Source: Smittia aterrima | Taxonomy: Eukaryota; Arthropoda; Insecta; Diptera; Chironomidae | Direction: 5' to 3' | Assembly (NCBI GenBank): GCA_033063855.1 | Contig: CP093830.1 | Location: 14,198,854-14,262,853, forward strand | Length of the DNA stretch: 64,000 nucleotides | Shown: positions 1 through 13,515 of the stretch, one piece after another | Numbering within the stretch: the stretch's first letter is position 1 | Layout of the letters: every line of letters begins with the position of its first letter | The notes under the pieces: model-generated | Database searches by the model: none | Told to the model about the DNA's origin: nothing | The model's input: only the letters and a program-made list of their open reading frames with translations | Made by a program: the position numbers and the translations under genes

Positions 1-3000
1 CTTTTCAAGACTCTTTCCGAACTTTTCTCCATCTTTTCTCTTCGATATAATGTCTTCATTAACCACATTTTGTGGCAAGAAAAACATTCCTTCGACTTCA
101 TTCTTCAACTCTTTCAAGTTCTTCTCAAAAAAGGTAAATAAAACATTAAAATAAATTGAGTATTATTCACATTAAATTTCACTTATGCCATCAATTTTCC
201 GGAGGTTTCTTATTCTGTTATTGATTCTTCGCATCGATTGGATCGCGATTTAATTTAATTAGAAGAATCAAGGGTAATCTCATGGTGGATGAATCAAATT
301 CTAGTTTTCACTCGATTCATCATCATTCAGACAAAAACAAAAATTCTTTTAATGGCGCTTCGTTTCGAATGTGAGTAATAATGATGATGATGAGATGATG
401 ATGGCATTATAATAATGAAGAGAGAAAACATAAAGTTTGTGTAAGTCGTCCTCGTCAAGACGATGAGTTTCTTAAAACAATGATCATAGATTTATGAAAT
501 ATTACGAGTAGATTACGCGAGAAATGTTTCTTTCTTCCCGTCATTCTCTTCGGCGGTCATTTTTTTCCTGCTTCAACAAAACATGAAACGGATAATATCT
601 GAGCAATTATTTTGTAATCAAAACTAAATTAAAGTGATTGCTTGGTAATTTTTTATTCTTGTAATTGCGACGCGAGAGATTTTTACGTTTTCAAAATGGA
701 TGGATTTCTGTTTGATTGCCAAATAATTACCAAAAAAGTCATCATCAAGCATCAGACGAACGGCGGTTTGACTTCTCATTGGTAGAAGCTTAAATTCTCA
801 TTGCCGGTTGCTTCGAGGCCATGTTTATGATTGAGAACAATAAAAGATGATGAGCTGTAATAAACTTTTGATTGTTATCTGAAATAAACTTTATGAACAG
901 AAATTACAGAAATTATTTCTGACCGCAACAAGCTCCACAACCACTCAAATCGATCAGATGTTCTAGCTCAATGAAATATTTGACTAATGTCCGAACAGGC
1001 AATGGCAATTTTTTTCGAATCTCAAAATATATTCCAAGATGGAAAACATTCAAACGCCCATCAATCATTCGTGATTTACAGAAAAAAGTGTTTTGAATAG
1101 AACTGACAAGTTTCTCGATCCTTTGACTCTCAAATTTCAATCTTTCATGTCTGACGATGTGAAACATTTTCACCACATTACTCAAAACAACTTTCAAGCT
1201 GATTTCAATCGCTTTTGATCTTTTAGAGTCACATGAACTTTAGGGCAATTAAAGAACAATGAACGAAGGACTTTAAATTTATTTGCAAAAGGATTCGTGA
1301 TGTTTGCAATCAGCTTTAACGACGTGCACATTCTAATTGCAGTAATTATTTGTAAAGTGTTGAAAATTCTTCGAAAAACAAACCAGAACAGGTCAAAACA
1401 TTTCAATGGTCAATCCTTTCCGTCCTTGAAACTTGCACTGATTATTTGCAAATAAATTTTATTGCAGTTTCTTGAACCCTTCTCTCCTTCTTTCATTTAC
1501 CTCTAGAGCTCTTTTTCATCTGCAAGCAACCATGAAATTGTCACGTTACAGAAGAGTTTTAAAAATAATTAAAAAGAGAATTAAAGACTGAGAAGTAAAT
1601 CTAAAGGCTTCACGCTATTCTGAAAGTTTTCGCTGCTAGGGCGAGTCGATGTGTGATGTTAAAGAAAAGTTTTCCCTTTTCTCAAAAGGTGAATTGATAA
1701 AACTTTCAAACAAATCTTTTTCGAAGAAATAAAAAACATTTATTTATACATTTTAATGTTGCATTAAGTTTTGTGCAAAAGAGTGACAGTGATCTCGGTG
1801 CTTAAGGATGCAGGAAGGGCCGGAAATCTTTAAAGTTTTCTTTTGTGGGTGGTTCTAGAAGTTCTCTAAGAAAAGTTTGAAAAATGCTCGGCAAATGGTA
1901 AAATCGAGGAAAGATTTTTGTTTTAACAAGCGCTCCCGTCACTCGCTTGACATTCAAACTGCAGTGAAGGAAGGAGCGGCATATGGTGGCAAGTTAAGAG
2001 ATCTTAGCTGATTATTGTAACGTAATGCAGTGAAATTAATTTAAGCAGAATTCACTTATGTGGGCCGAGCCGCATTGAGCTGATTCCCCTTAGCCGACTT
2101 GTTAATTAAATTAAAAAAGCATAAAAGGGTGAATATTAAAATGGTTAGCAATTATTCTGATATTTCGTGTGTGAAAAAATGGAGACTCGATTGGTCTCAC
2201 GACGCTTCAGGAACTGTAACAACAGCCAAGTGCGCCTTTGCGTCGTGTCGGCTGCCTTTTGTTTAATGAAGCGACATGTGAGTTCTTTGAAAAATTTCAT
2301 GCTCATAATACAAGAAGCATAGAAATAAATGAAAAAGATGCTCCAATTTTTTCCGACTTTCTATTTTCAGAAGCTCGTCTGTTATTCCTGTCAAAGATTT
2401 CTTTTCTGCTTCCGCGTTCGGCTTCCAACTGTTATTTAGACTCGTAATCCCTATTGAGAGTCGAAAAAAACAATGCGACTCGATATTGTTATGCAAATAC
2501 TTCATTAAACATGCGAATATATTTGAATAGGCTGTGATTCAAGTTGTTTTTTGTCTGCAAGTGATCATTCGCCTTTGAGACAAAACCGAAAGCGTATTGA
2601 ATTTAATTTAAATAGACAAACTGTTAAATTGTCTAAAAAAAATTTATTAATTACATTCCAAACACGAAGAAATCAAATTCTTCATTGCAACCCTGACAAA
2701 CTAAATCTTTAAGGAATAAGAGAGGGACAAAAATATAAACACAAAGCGTAAATAACAAAAACACAAACAAGCAAGTTTGCTCGGTTTTTTTACTTTTCCA
2801 ATCAATGACATGTCATTAGAAGCCCTCAGCTTAGACGTACACGGAGGGGGACGGAAGAAAAAAAAATAGAAATATGGCCACAGAAACTAAGTGGGAATAA
2901 TTTTTTTATGGAGAGAGTCGTCATTGCGTTTGAGGGTGACTTATGATGCTTTCAGGAAAAGCGTTTTCATGACATTGGGTTTGTGGAGCTGACTAACTTA

Positions 3001-6000
3001 AGCGGAAGTTTTGTTATTTCCACAAACAAAGAAATGAAGCTCGTGTCTGATTTCAAAGAAAACTCATTTTAATTAAAGAACAATCGAGTTGAGTGAAACA
3101 ATTCAGACATCAAGAGCTTGTTCCACCTATTGTGATTAATGAAAGTTTAATAAGTTGTGGCATATTTATTTCTGGAAATTAATTTCAATTATTGAAAAAG
3201 TTATTAATCATTTTCTTGAGTGAAGAGAGCGACGTATCAAACGAAACTCAAGTTAAACAGAAACCGTGTTAAGAACGCATTTCTCGACAAAAATTGAACG
3301 AAAACTTTTTAAATCGATCATTAATCATTTCATGAACTTACACTCTCAAAAGCAGAATCATAAAACAATATAAAATGATTGCTATCGTAAATATCCGAAA
3401 GCGTAAATCTGCTGCCTACAATGCGAACAAGAATCATCAAACTTCTCCAAGTGTCATATTTCAATTAAAGTTTAATTATGATGTTCTGATTCCGTCGAAA
3501 GATTTAATTGCGAAACTTAAAGCATTTGTCGTTTATTTAATAAGGACATTTCAGCATTCGGTGTCATGAACGAAATGGAAAGTTTGTGGAAAGATTGAGA
3601 GACGAAGATAAGTTTCAGCTGACGTGTCTGGGAAAATTTGTAGTGAGATTGTTTAAAAATGTTATGCAATCAAAGGAGATGAGGTCCATCAATTTAATGC
3701 AGTGAATATTTACATTTGATTCATCAAGCGCTTGAGGTTTAGAGATCTTCGGATGAGTGATGAGACATGTCACATGCTTAAAGTGCATAAGGGGACTTAT
3801 TTAGTCAAGCAACCCTCAAACTCAATCTTTGCCATTATCGGCAAAGAGTGGAACTCGCTTCATCAGAAAATCGACGGAGAGTGGAAAAATCGAAAGAAAA
3901 ATTGAATCAATCCTTCAAAATGTTTCTTTGTCTTTAGTTTTCGTTCCGATTTTCTTCTTCTGATGCTTCCATCCATCCGATAATCTCCAAGGAATTGTCA
4001 TTCCGCTTACGAATTCACCCTAAAAATAAATCAAACCCATTGTCCGAGAAAGAACATTTTTCTCTTCACTCTCGCTCCCTCCTTTTCCATTTTGAAAAAC
4101 TTTTTCCTCGCCTAACTCTCTGTGTGTGTATTTTCCGATGATTTTTATTTTCTTTGCATCAAGCGTTGATGGCATTCGGACAGAATCCGAAATAAATCAA
4201 TGATTTTCCTTTCGCTCTCGCCGGACCAAGAGAAAAAGAAACACTCAACTCCAAAGGATTTAAAATTGTTGTTTGCTGTCTCTCATAGTAAACCCCATGA
4301 TGATGTGGTCGAATCGATACATAACAATAAAATATTGGCTCAAGCCGCTTGATTTGGTATTCATCGAGGACCTCGATTTGGTGCGACAACAACGGAAACG
4401 AGCGATTGGAAGGAACAACACAAGGCTTTATCGAGGGATTCGAATGCAAATTTCAATTTATTTGTCACGAAGCCCCTTTTGGCAGTCGACTTTTAATTAT
4501 TTTCTCTTATCATACTAAACACGAAAATCCACCAGACACATTATCACTCCGACTTTAACAATTAATGTTTGCTAGAATTTTCTTCTCTCTCCTTTTCTCT
4601 CTCTCACTCATGATTTTCCTACTTTTCCTCCGTCGACAAAGTGCCGCTCATTTATCATATCAATCCCCATTTGAGCATAAAGTTTTTCAGGATCTCACTC
4701 ACGCTCTAAAATGTGTCTGATCACCGAGATGGAGGAAAGGGCAACGTCATGAGAGATGGATAGAAATGGAAACGGAAAAGAGAAATTAAATGGGAAAGAA
4801 TTGCTTCGAGAGTTGAGGAAAAATGGGCAAAAAAAGTTTTATTTTTAACTGGATATGTGTGGCTATGATGTAACATCGAGGCGATCATCGACTTTTGTGA
4901 ATGAAAGAAAAATTCTCAACTCAATTAAGTGAATTCCCAACCTTCCATCTTCCACAACAAAACATTTCTCGATAGCAATTTTTCAAATTAAGAACTTTTC
5001 CGTACAAGTTCGGTAGCAATTTTCCGGGAATGGACCAAAAAAGGTTCTAATTGCGTTTTTTTCTTTTTCGCTTTCGACCGAGCATCATCAGAAGAAAGAC
5101 GAATTAATGGAATTGAAACTCTGTGTCTAAAACTCATTTTCCATCTAAACGAGTTTAGAAATTCAACATTTATTTGTCGGTTTGTCTCTAAGTTTGAAAG
5201 AGAAATTTCCTTTCACAAAATATTTCGCGACATTTCCTTTCAAGGAAATTGAATCATCAATCTTAAGTTTTCCGAATTTCCCCATCAACACTCAACATTC
5301 TACTCCAGAATTTCAAGTAATTTTTTTATTATTCCAGATTCTCTTGATTCTTTGGAGAGAACAAAACCTTTTTTTTTCATTGCGAATGCTGAGTCCATTA
5401 AACGGACGAGAGAGATGTTTGCTGTAACTGCTGGAATGCATGTTCATCATCAATGAGATTTTCCTCAGATAAAGGACCTTAAGTCCTTTGTAATGTTCTC
5501 TTTATCTCACTCCACGTATGCTGTTGCTGTCGAAATGTGTGTGTTGAGATGGAAAGCAAACGGAAAATCTCCTCCATTTTCATCGTCACTCTCGCCCCCG
5601 TACCTTCGCCTTTTTCCTCGGCTTCTTTTTCCTTTCTTTCTCGGTCTCATCTGAAAAGCGGTATTGTAATGCCGAGCAGCATAGCACAGCAAACCCCTCA
5701 GAATGCTTCAAAAACAAATACATTTTTTGTGTAACAATTTCCTATGGAAGTCTGGAGTCATAGATTAATGACAACAATTCATCAACATCAGATCTAAATA
5801 CAAAAAATTCACAGAAGAAGGAAGGTTGAAGCATTTTTCCTTTCTTTCCTTCATTCGCTCTTCCATCAGAAAAAATTATTTTCGCTCGACTGCGAATAGT
5901 AAAATAAAAATCCCTTAACAGCGACCCTCATTGAATTTTTTATCGGCATCGGGCCTGCCAAAAAAAAAGATTCTTTTCCTTCCTCACTCTCTCCTCTCGC

Positions 6001-9000
6001 TCGCTTTCATCATCGTACGCACACACAACAGACATCACTGGAATGGTAAAGCTGAGTGATTTGAGATGCGAATGATGAGCGGGACGAAGAGTTTTCACGT
6101 CACATTATTCAGCAATGGCGCAAACAGATTAAATGCGAAGGAATAAAGAAAATTACAATTTTATGCGTGGGGCTGTAAAAAAATTATGTTGTCGATGATG
6201 AACATCAAGAGAAGCATGAAGATTACACGCTTAGTGCGTGAACAAGAAGAAGAAGGAATTGCTTCAAACGAACGAGAATGTCAAGTCATACGTGAATTAC
6301 ATATTTATTTTGTTTATGCCAATACATTTCGTCTTTTCCCCGCTCACGATTGCGTGTTGTTTTGATAGAATTTTCAGCACATTAAATTCATTTCTTATTT
6401 TCCCTTTCGCATCGATTCGCTCTCGCTATCAAAGGCAGAAAACTCATTCGGCATCAATTCATTTTCTGTCAATTTTAACAAAAATCGAACCCGTAATTAT
6501 TCAATGTCATGAAGAGTAATTTTTCTCGAAACGAGAACAAAAGTTTTTCGATTTTTATTCTACGTGGAAGCGGCGAATGTTTTGTGGATATTTCTCTTTT
6601 TCTCTGTGTGTTGTTTGGCCATTGATGAAGTAAGATTGACAGGCATGCAATGCAAGACACATGACGAAATGGAAGCCAAATTTGAAAAGGTTTCTCTTTC
6701 TCTCTCTCTCTGTCATTTGTTATGAGAAGCAGACTAAGTTATCAGGGCGAAAAACAAATGTCAGGTAATTACAAGCTACAAGGAAATTAAATTATGGCAG
6801 AGTGTTGTTATGTCACAATTAAGATGTGCAAACGAAAGGTGTTGATTTGTATTCAAAAGATATTTAACACTTCACGTTATCGTTCAAGAAGTTTTGCATA
6901 AAGTTTCGGTTCATAATTAATAACTGGACGGCTGAGAAATAAATTTTTGCCGACACGATAACGAGCGTCTTCAAGCAGTTTAACTTTCTCAGGCCCCATT
7001 TTGTCAATAAATCTTTAACCGAACGACGAAAGAAAGAAAACAACTTCCATCTTAATTGAGATATCAAATGGAAACACGAATGATTCTATGGGGCGAGAAA
7101 TATTCATTTCGTGACACGCCATGTGGACAAGTTTGAAGCAAAACGAAATTTTGAAAACCAGTTTTCAACTGACTCTCACCATTTAATTCACTGTTTATCT
7201 TTAGGCGGTTCACGATAAATACCAATTTATATTTAATGCAAGTGAATTAATTAAACCACATTTTATAATTAAACAAGCTCCTCGCCGTCTCATGATACGC
7301 AATGCATTATTCTGCATATAAATTATAATTTTAAATCGAGTCTGGTGCATCCGTTGTACGAAAAGATGAAGAGAAAACTTTTCCTGTGATTATTGTGATT
7401 ATTCTCAGGACAAATAATTAGCATCGCTTGTGCAATTTTCCAAGAGGATTTTATGTAATATCGGGTTCTTACGAAAATATTTAATTATTTTTATGCATTC
7501 AACTCGCTCTCTCGTGTTCATAATTCCTCCGTTGCTGAAATTCAAGCATGCATAAGCAACCCGAGTGATTTTGAATGTTCATTGAGTGTGTGTGTGCGTT
7601 GTGTTTGAGCAGGGAAAATTGTATTAAAGTGTAAAGTTACAGTCTCTAATATTTTCTGACATTGATGAATTCGATATCATTTGTCATTATGTACTCCCAA
7701 AAGAAATGAAGGGAAAATATGTATTACTGGCATGGCATAGATATTGCGTAGACTTAAGAGATGGCTCTTTTTCTTTCTTTTTTCGCTGAACAGCTTCGAA
7801 AAACATTAAACTTTTTATTCTCTTTTCATGATGGTGACTGAGTACGCAAAATTCTTTAAGAAAAATTTATCGCGAAAAGAAGAAATTAAAATGGGACTTT
7901 ATTCGAAGAAATGAAGTCACTTAGCGACTGAAGGAGGAAGATGGTAGAGATCTTCACTCTTGCTGAACATAATTTCATGCATTTACAAACACGTGACGAA
8001 GAATCGCGATGAAAGTGAAGTCTTTGCAAGAGAAAAGAATCGAATGCGCGATGAGAAAAATTAAATAAATCTACTTAGAGTCTCGTCGTCGTTAAGCGAT
8101 GCCAAAAACTCCATGCTCGACTTCAAACTGTTTCGTTTAATTAATCAAATCAACTTGACATTATCAAAGGTGGGATGGAAGACTTCAATTTGGTGGCGAA
8201 CAGCCATTGCGTGCCTCTCTCTATGAATGAACGAAACCCCTTGGAACTTGATAGACGTTTGGCAATCTATTTTCAGCAACACTTAAATTGAATAAAGAGC
8301 GAGTGACTGAGAAAAGCACATTTACTTTTGTCGAGCAAGAAGATTAGAAATAAATAATTATGATAAATTGTGAAAAATTAATGGAAAATCAAGTGAAAAG
8401 GAAAATGGAAAAAGCATAGACAATTGAATGTTAGAAGAAGGAAAAATGATAAATCCTTGGAATGATGAAATTATAATTGAAGATTAGAAATTGGGGAAAA
8501 TTATTTTGCATCATTAATCACAGACGGGAATCCTGAGCAACTCATTGATCATTTCTGCTTAATCGGAAGAAACTTTCTCTTAAAATATCAGAGCTCCAAG
8601 ACTGCGCCAGTGGAAGGAAAAAGAATTCAGCGCGTGTTGTTCTCAAAATCACTTCTCATTAAGATCTTTGAATGTTTTGACGCAATTTGGATTCATGATG
8701 AGCAACATCTTGAAGAAAAAGATTAAAATATTCGCGGCGAAAGTAAAACTCATTTAATTTTTATCGCTCAATGAAACTTAAATCATTAAAATCTTATGAA
8801 AGATTTCTGAAAAGAAACTTTTTTAGAGTTCAAATGACTCAAGAAGAAGAAAAAAATTTTTGAAGGGAATAACGGATAACGGAGCGCAGAGTTTCAAATG
8901 TTTCAGAACCTTTTGATAGACAATCCATATTGCAACTGTCTCGAACTCAATGAGAAATCACTTGCACTTTAATTTTCTAATCAGATCTGAAAATGTTTAA

Positions 9001-12000
9001 GAAGTGCTAAGTCTTGCCAATTTCAACTTGAATATTTATTAAAAGTCGATAAACAAAATTGAGTCGATTAGTTTTTATAAAAATAAATTTTCAATCATTC
9101 CTTTAATCCGCTGACCAGTTTTTGTAAGACAACAACGAAGACGATGACATAAGTTAACGGAATTAAAATTTGTTTTTCTCGTTTCATTTCATGTTCCAAA
9201 AATTCCAATAACAACTTAATTCTTATAGGAAAAAACTTTTTTTCAACCAATAAGCAATCACTTTCACAAAATATTTCCCCTTCGAATATTTTTCCTTTTT
9301 CATTCACTGGCGTTGGTTTCCTTGCACAAAATGTTTCGGCAATTGCAAAATAGATGGATTTACTATGCAAAAAGAACCGGCAGTTAAATGAAGATCTGTT
9401 TGTTTCGTACTTAAATGAAATATATCGTTCGGGCCATATAATCTCAATCGTCTGTAAACGTCGCCACATTTCAAAACATTCTTAGAAGACAAAACAAAGT
9501 CTTTTTGTAAAGAACCGAAAGCACAACGTGAATGAATTATGCGACTTTGGATTTGTTCATTTAATTATTAATTAAATTTTTTTTTCTGACGGAAAAGGCC
9601 GTTGCGTGTTTATTTCGAAAGATAAAAAGAATGAAATTCCATAAGAACCCAAAAAAAAAACGAAACAAGTGTTTTACCAGCCACGAGAGGATTTGCTGTT
9701 CTGACGATTTTATTATTAAACAAACATGAAGAGAAAAAGAAATTGTTTTAATTACTTTTCATTCTTTCATGAGTTGAATTGAAAAGCGACTCGAGACATC
9801 GCGACTGAACTTTCACTGTCGAGTAATTTTATTTATAAATGCAAACACTGCAGTTGATCTCTTCATGAAGTAAAGTGCGTGATGAATAAAAAAATTTATG
9901 TTCTTTCTGCACTCATTTATGTTTTAATTAATCATTAATTCTTTTCCTTTTGATCGAAAGCAATTACGAAATGTTTATCCCTATCCTGCGAAACAGAGAG
10001 AGGTTAATTAAAACAAGCTCATACGACATCAAAGAATGAAACAACTTTCGTTAAAGTAAAGAGTCTCTTTCTGTTTTTTGCTTAGAAATTCCAATAGAAT
10101 AAGTAGTAAATTTTTATGTCATTATATGGCAATCATATAACTTATTGGCCAATAAAAGGAAAGAGAAACGTTTCGGGATCAAACGAAAAGAAAGGACCGT
10201 ACGCCTGGAGAAATTTTCACTGGAAAAATCTCGCTACTTTTTTTTTAGGTAAACTCATAAACTCGGCTTTTACTGTTTTGAATCCAATAAAATATCTTTG
10301 CTTACTGCTTTTGCAAGTCTTACTTACCCGCCGACTTATTTCTATAGAATGCTGCATGACTGATAGACTTCGATAAAACTTAAATCTCTTAATGGGAATA
10401 AAGTCAAAGGAATTTCAGCGACACTGAGAACGCTCACAATAATTTGCAATTTCATGCGCGTTTAATCTTCTAAAGACGATGCCGTGCTCGTTTTCCCTTC
10501 CATTTAACTGTTGCACAGTGCAACTTGCACTCACTTTCTGCAATTTTTAACTGTAGTCAAACATGGGAGGATACGTTTTCTGATTTTTCGGAATTTTTCT
10601 TCCTACTTTCGGCTACTATAATATAATTTTATAACTTTTTATCGCTACAGTAGAAGGCGCGCGAGAGGAAATTCCGTAACCTTTGAATGTCGATGGGTGT
10701 GATTTTTGATTTCATCAACTTAAGCCACGAGCTTATCGATAATGAAAGGCGTGGATCAATGATCGATCGAAATATAAAACTTTCGGTTGTGACATAATTT
10801 TCGATTTGCCCAGCAGAGTGAAATCTTTCACGAACGAAGAATCTCTCAAAATAAATAGAAAGAAATCCATTTTTATGATATAATTGAGTGCCATAAAGAT
10901 TGATTGTTATTGCATAGAGAAATTTGTAAACAAAATCAGCAGTTCTAAGAGGAAATATTTTCGGAATTCAAAACTGTTTGTTTCTTTTTGCATAAATGTT
11001 TGTTTTTCAATTGGAAAACACGTCTCAATATGATTTTAAGTTGTGCCGACTAAATCGAGATTAAATATTTAATTTCAGAGTTAAATTTCCTGTTTCATAG
11101 TTTTGCCAGTTTTAATCTCTCCAAAAACTATATTTGCTTGTGCAAACATGAAGCTACAATTGGTTCTTTAACGTTTCATTTAAAGCGTGAAGAAGTCTTG
11201 TCCTATGAACAAGAAGCAATAAACTACTAAATAAAGTAATTTAAATCTCAACATGTGAGCTTCTTTTGCTTCCAAGCGACAAGAGAAATGCGAACTAAGG
11301 ACATCGTTTATGCACCATAAATATGCAAGAGAACTGGAGAGAGCAACGAGTGAAGAAGACATGGAGAGAACATAACTACAGCTAATGGCTTATTTGAAGG
11401 ATTTGAAAAAGTGTGACCAATTTAGAAAGAAAATATCGGTCAAAATATTTAAACAAAATTATGGTGTGTTAATCTGTAAATAGCCGGCCTTCGAGCAACG
11501 CAAAAACAAGCAAAACGAAGAGAATCGAAGAAGAAAGGAGAACTGTTTATTATTGAAGGAGATTTTATTGACGCTTACACGAGAAGGATCGAAAAAGAGC
11601 GAAGTGTTGTAAAAAATTATTATGCATTTGAACTTGAAGAAAAAAGACGAAGCGAAAATTGCTTAATGAGTAGAGTCGACAGGGGCAGAATGTTTGTGTC
11701 GCTTTTATTGTGAGCACAACTTCATTTCTTCGTAGAAGTTTGCAAAGCGTGGCTTCGTGAGAAAACGAATAACACGAAGATTTACGAGAGACGAGCAGCA
11801 ATTAAATCGAAGTTATTTGAAGAGAGAAAGCAAATCCTTGAAACTAATGCTCGAGAAGCGTGGAAGTCAACAGAACTGAAGCACAAAGGCTTCTTAATGA
11901 AGCATTGATGTCTGCTAATTTCGTAAACATTTAAAGGCCATCGATTTCGCACACTTTTATTGTTCAAACGTGCACTTTCTCATGAGCTTCTTACGATTCA

Positions 12001-13515
12001 CTTGTACAGCCTTGAATTTAAGAAGTTCACGCTTTTATTGTTTGATTTCTTAAATGATAGCTTCTCCTTCTGAAAATCCACTGTAGCGTAGCAATTTATT
12101 GCTGACAACGCAAGCGGCAGGCAAATATTTTATCACTATAAATTTTTCATTGCAAAATCTGGTGCATCTGTCTCCCTATTCTCGAAGCATGCCAGCGAGT
12201 GATAGAGAGAGAGTGAGAAATCCAATTGAAAAGTCATTTTATAATTCTATGATTCCGTTTGGTTTGAAAGCGCAATGAATTATGTGAATTCTAGGCTCTC
12301 GCTTTCTACAACATAAGGCTGGGGTAGGAGAAGAATTGAAACCAGAAAAAGTTCCTTTAGCTCGGCATGATATAAGTTGATATATTTGCACTGCCAGAGA
12401 TATCAAATGTGATTGAATTGAAACTATTTGTTTAATCGACTCCCCCTCGACAATGCCGAGCATCGGGTAAAAGGGCAAAAGAAGAATGAGGAAAGCCGTA
12501 GGAAAACCCAATGGTGCAAAGAGGCAGAAAAGAGCAGCGATCATCATCATCATGTGTTCTAATTTAGGGTGGGAAAACATTATCAAACAGATTTTCTGGG
12601 TACCAAAGGAAAAAGAGAAACGAAGAGTGAAAAATGTGTGAATCGAGGGAGGTTAAAATATGTTTCGATATATTTCGATATTTAATATTGAATGGGTTTC
12701 CGTTAAACGCCATGCCAAGCGAGCTAGCAAAAAAGAAGGAGTGTAAATGCCAATATCGGCTTAAGGTTTCATTGATTTCCTCGACAAATAAACAACTTTA
12801 TTTAAATATACAGCGGATAAACGAGGAGAATGCAACAATTTTTTATGACTTTTAAGTGTTGCTGTTGCTCAAATGTTTAACTAGGCGAAGGGAATCTCTG
12901 TAGCTTCAGGTCACACTCGATTTCTCACCCTCCTTCGTGTAAAATCATAAGACGAGTTATAGGGTTGCTCGATGAAACTCGAACTCTTCTATTATGAATT
13001 TAAAATGCGGCAATTCATTGCGAACTTGTAGTGGAAAGAGGGAAGGATGTTCGCTTTGTAAAATGCATTTTGTGCATGCTTCTAACCGGTCGTGTGCCTC
13101 TCTAAACTCTACGCACACCAAAGCTCGAGACTCCTTTTTGCAATAGCGACTCCTGAAAAAAATAAATAAATTATGACTCTTGCGAGTGTATTTGTTTTTG
13201 TCCTACCGACAACAGAGTCGATGACTTTTGTTGCCAGGACCTTTTTAGCTTAGAGCCAGATGAGCATTCGAGTCATTCATTATCCGTTCGTCGTGAAGTT
13301 CAAACCGATCGCAAAATCCTTGTGAAAGAAGTAGAAACAGTTTTTGTTTTCAATTAAAAGTCAATTGGAAGCTCAATTATTTAGTCATCAGTTTCATGTT
13401 CCATCTCGGTTGATCCGATGATTTAAAAAGCGCAAAAAAAGAAGTGAATCGTGAAGTGATAAATTAAAGTGTACTTAACTGTCGAGGAGCAAAAGAGAAA
13501 GAGAAGATTATCATT
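1..13515. other. Non-coding DNA upstream of ftz
   Basis: No gene is recognised here. The stretch is AT-rich with many stops in all frames. The longest open frames (about 60-125 codons) show no family resemblance or hydrophobic/catalytic pattern that I trust. In the canonical complex this is the Antp-ftz interval and the likely place for ftz stripe and autoregulatory enhancers, but that is inference from gene order. There is a short inverted repeat at 5471-5489 (7-bp arms, 5-nt spacer). No tRNA or Antp homeobox exon was seen. Confidence 0.6.

Noticed and set aside
913..1406. Two abutting minus-strand open frames (about 94 and 70 codons) that could be one frameshifted gene
   Set aside because: The upper frame begins without ATG; joining them needs a frame change with no splice signals seen, and the protein resembles no family. 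AT-rich DNA yields such frames by chance.
12239..12586. Minus-strand 115-codon frame with a hydrophobic N-terminal half
   Set aside because: Hydrophobicity comes from T-rich sequence and Met from a CAT repeat; no family resemblance, no neighbouring exon, and it lies just upstream of ftz.
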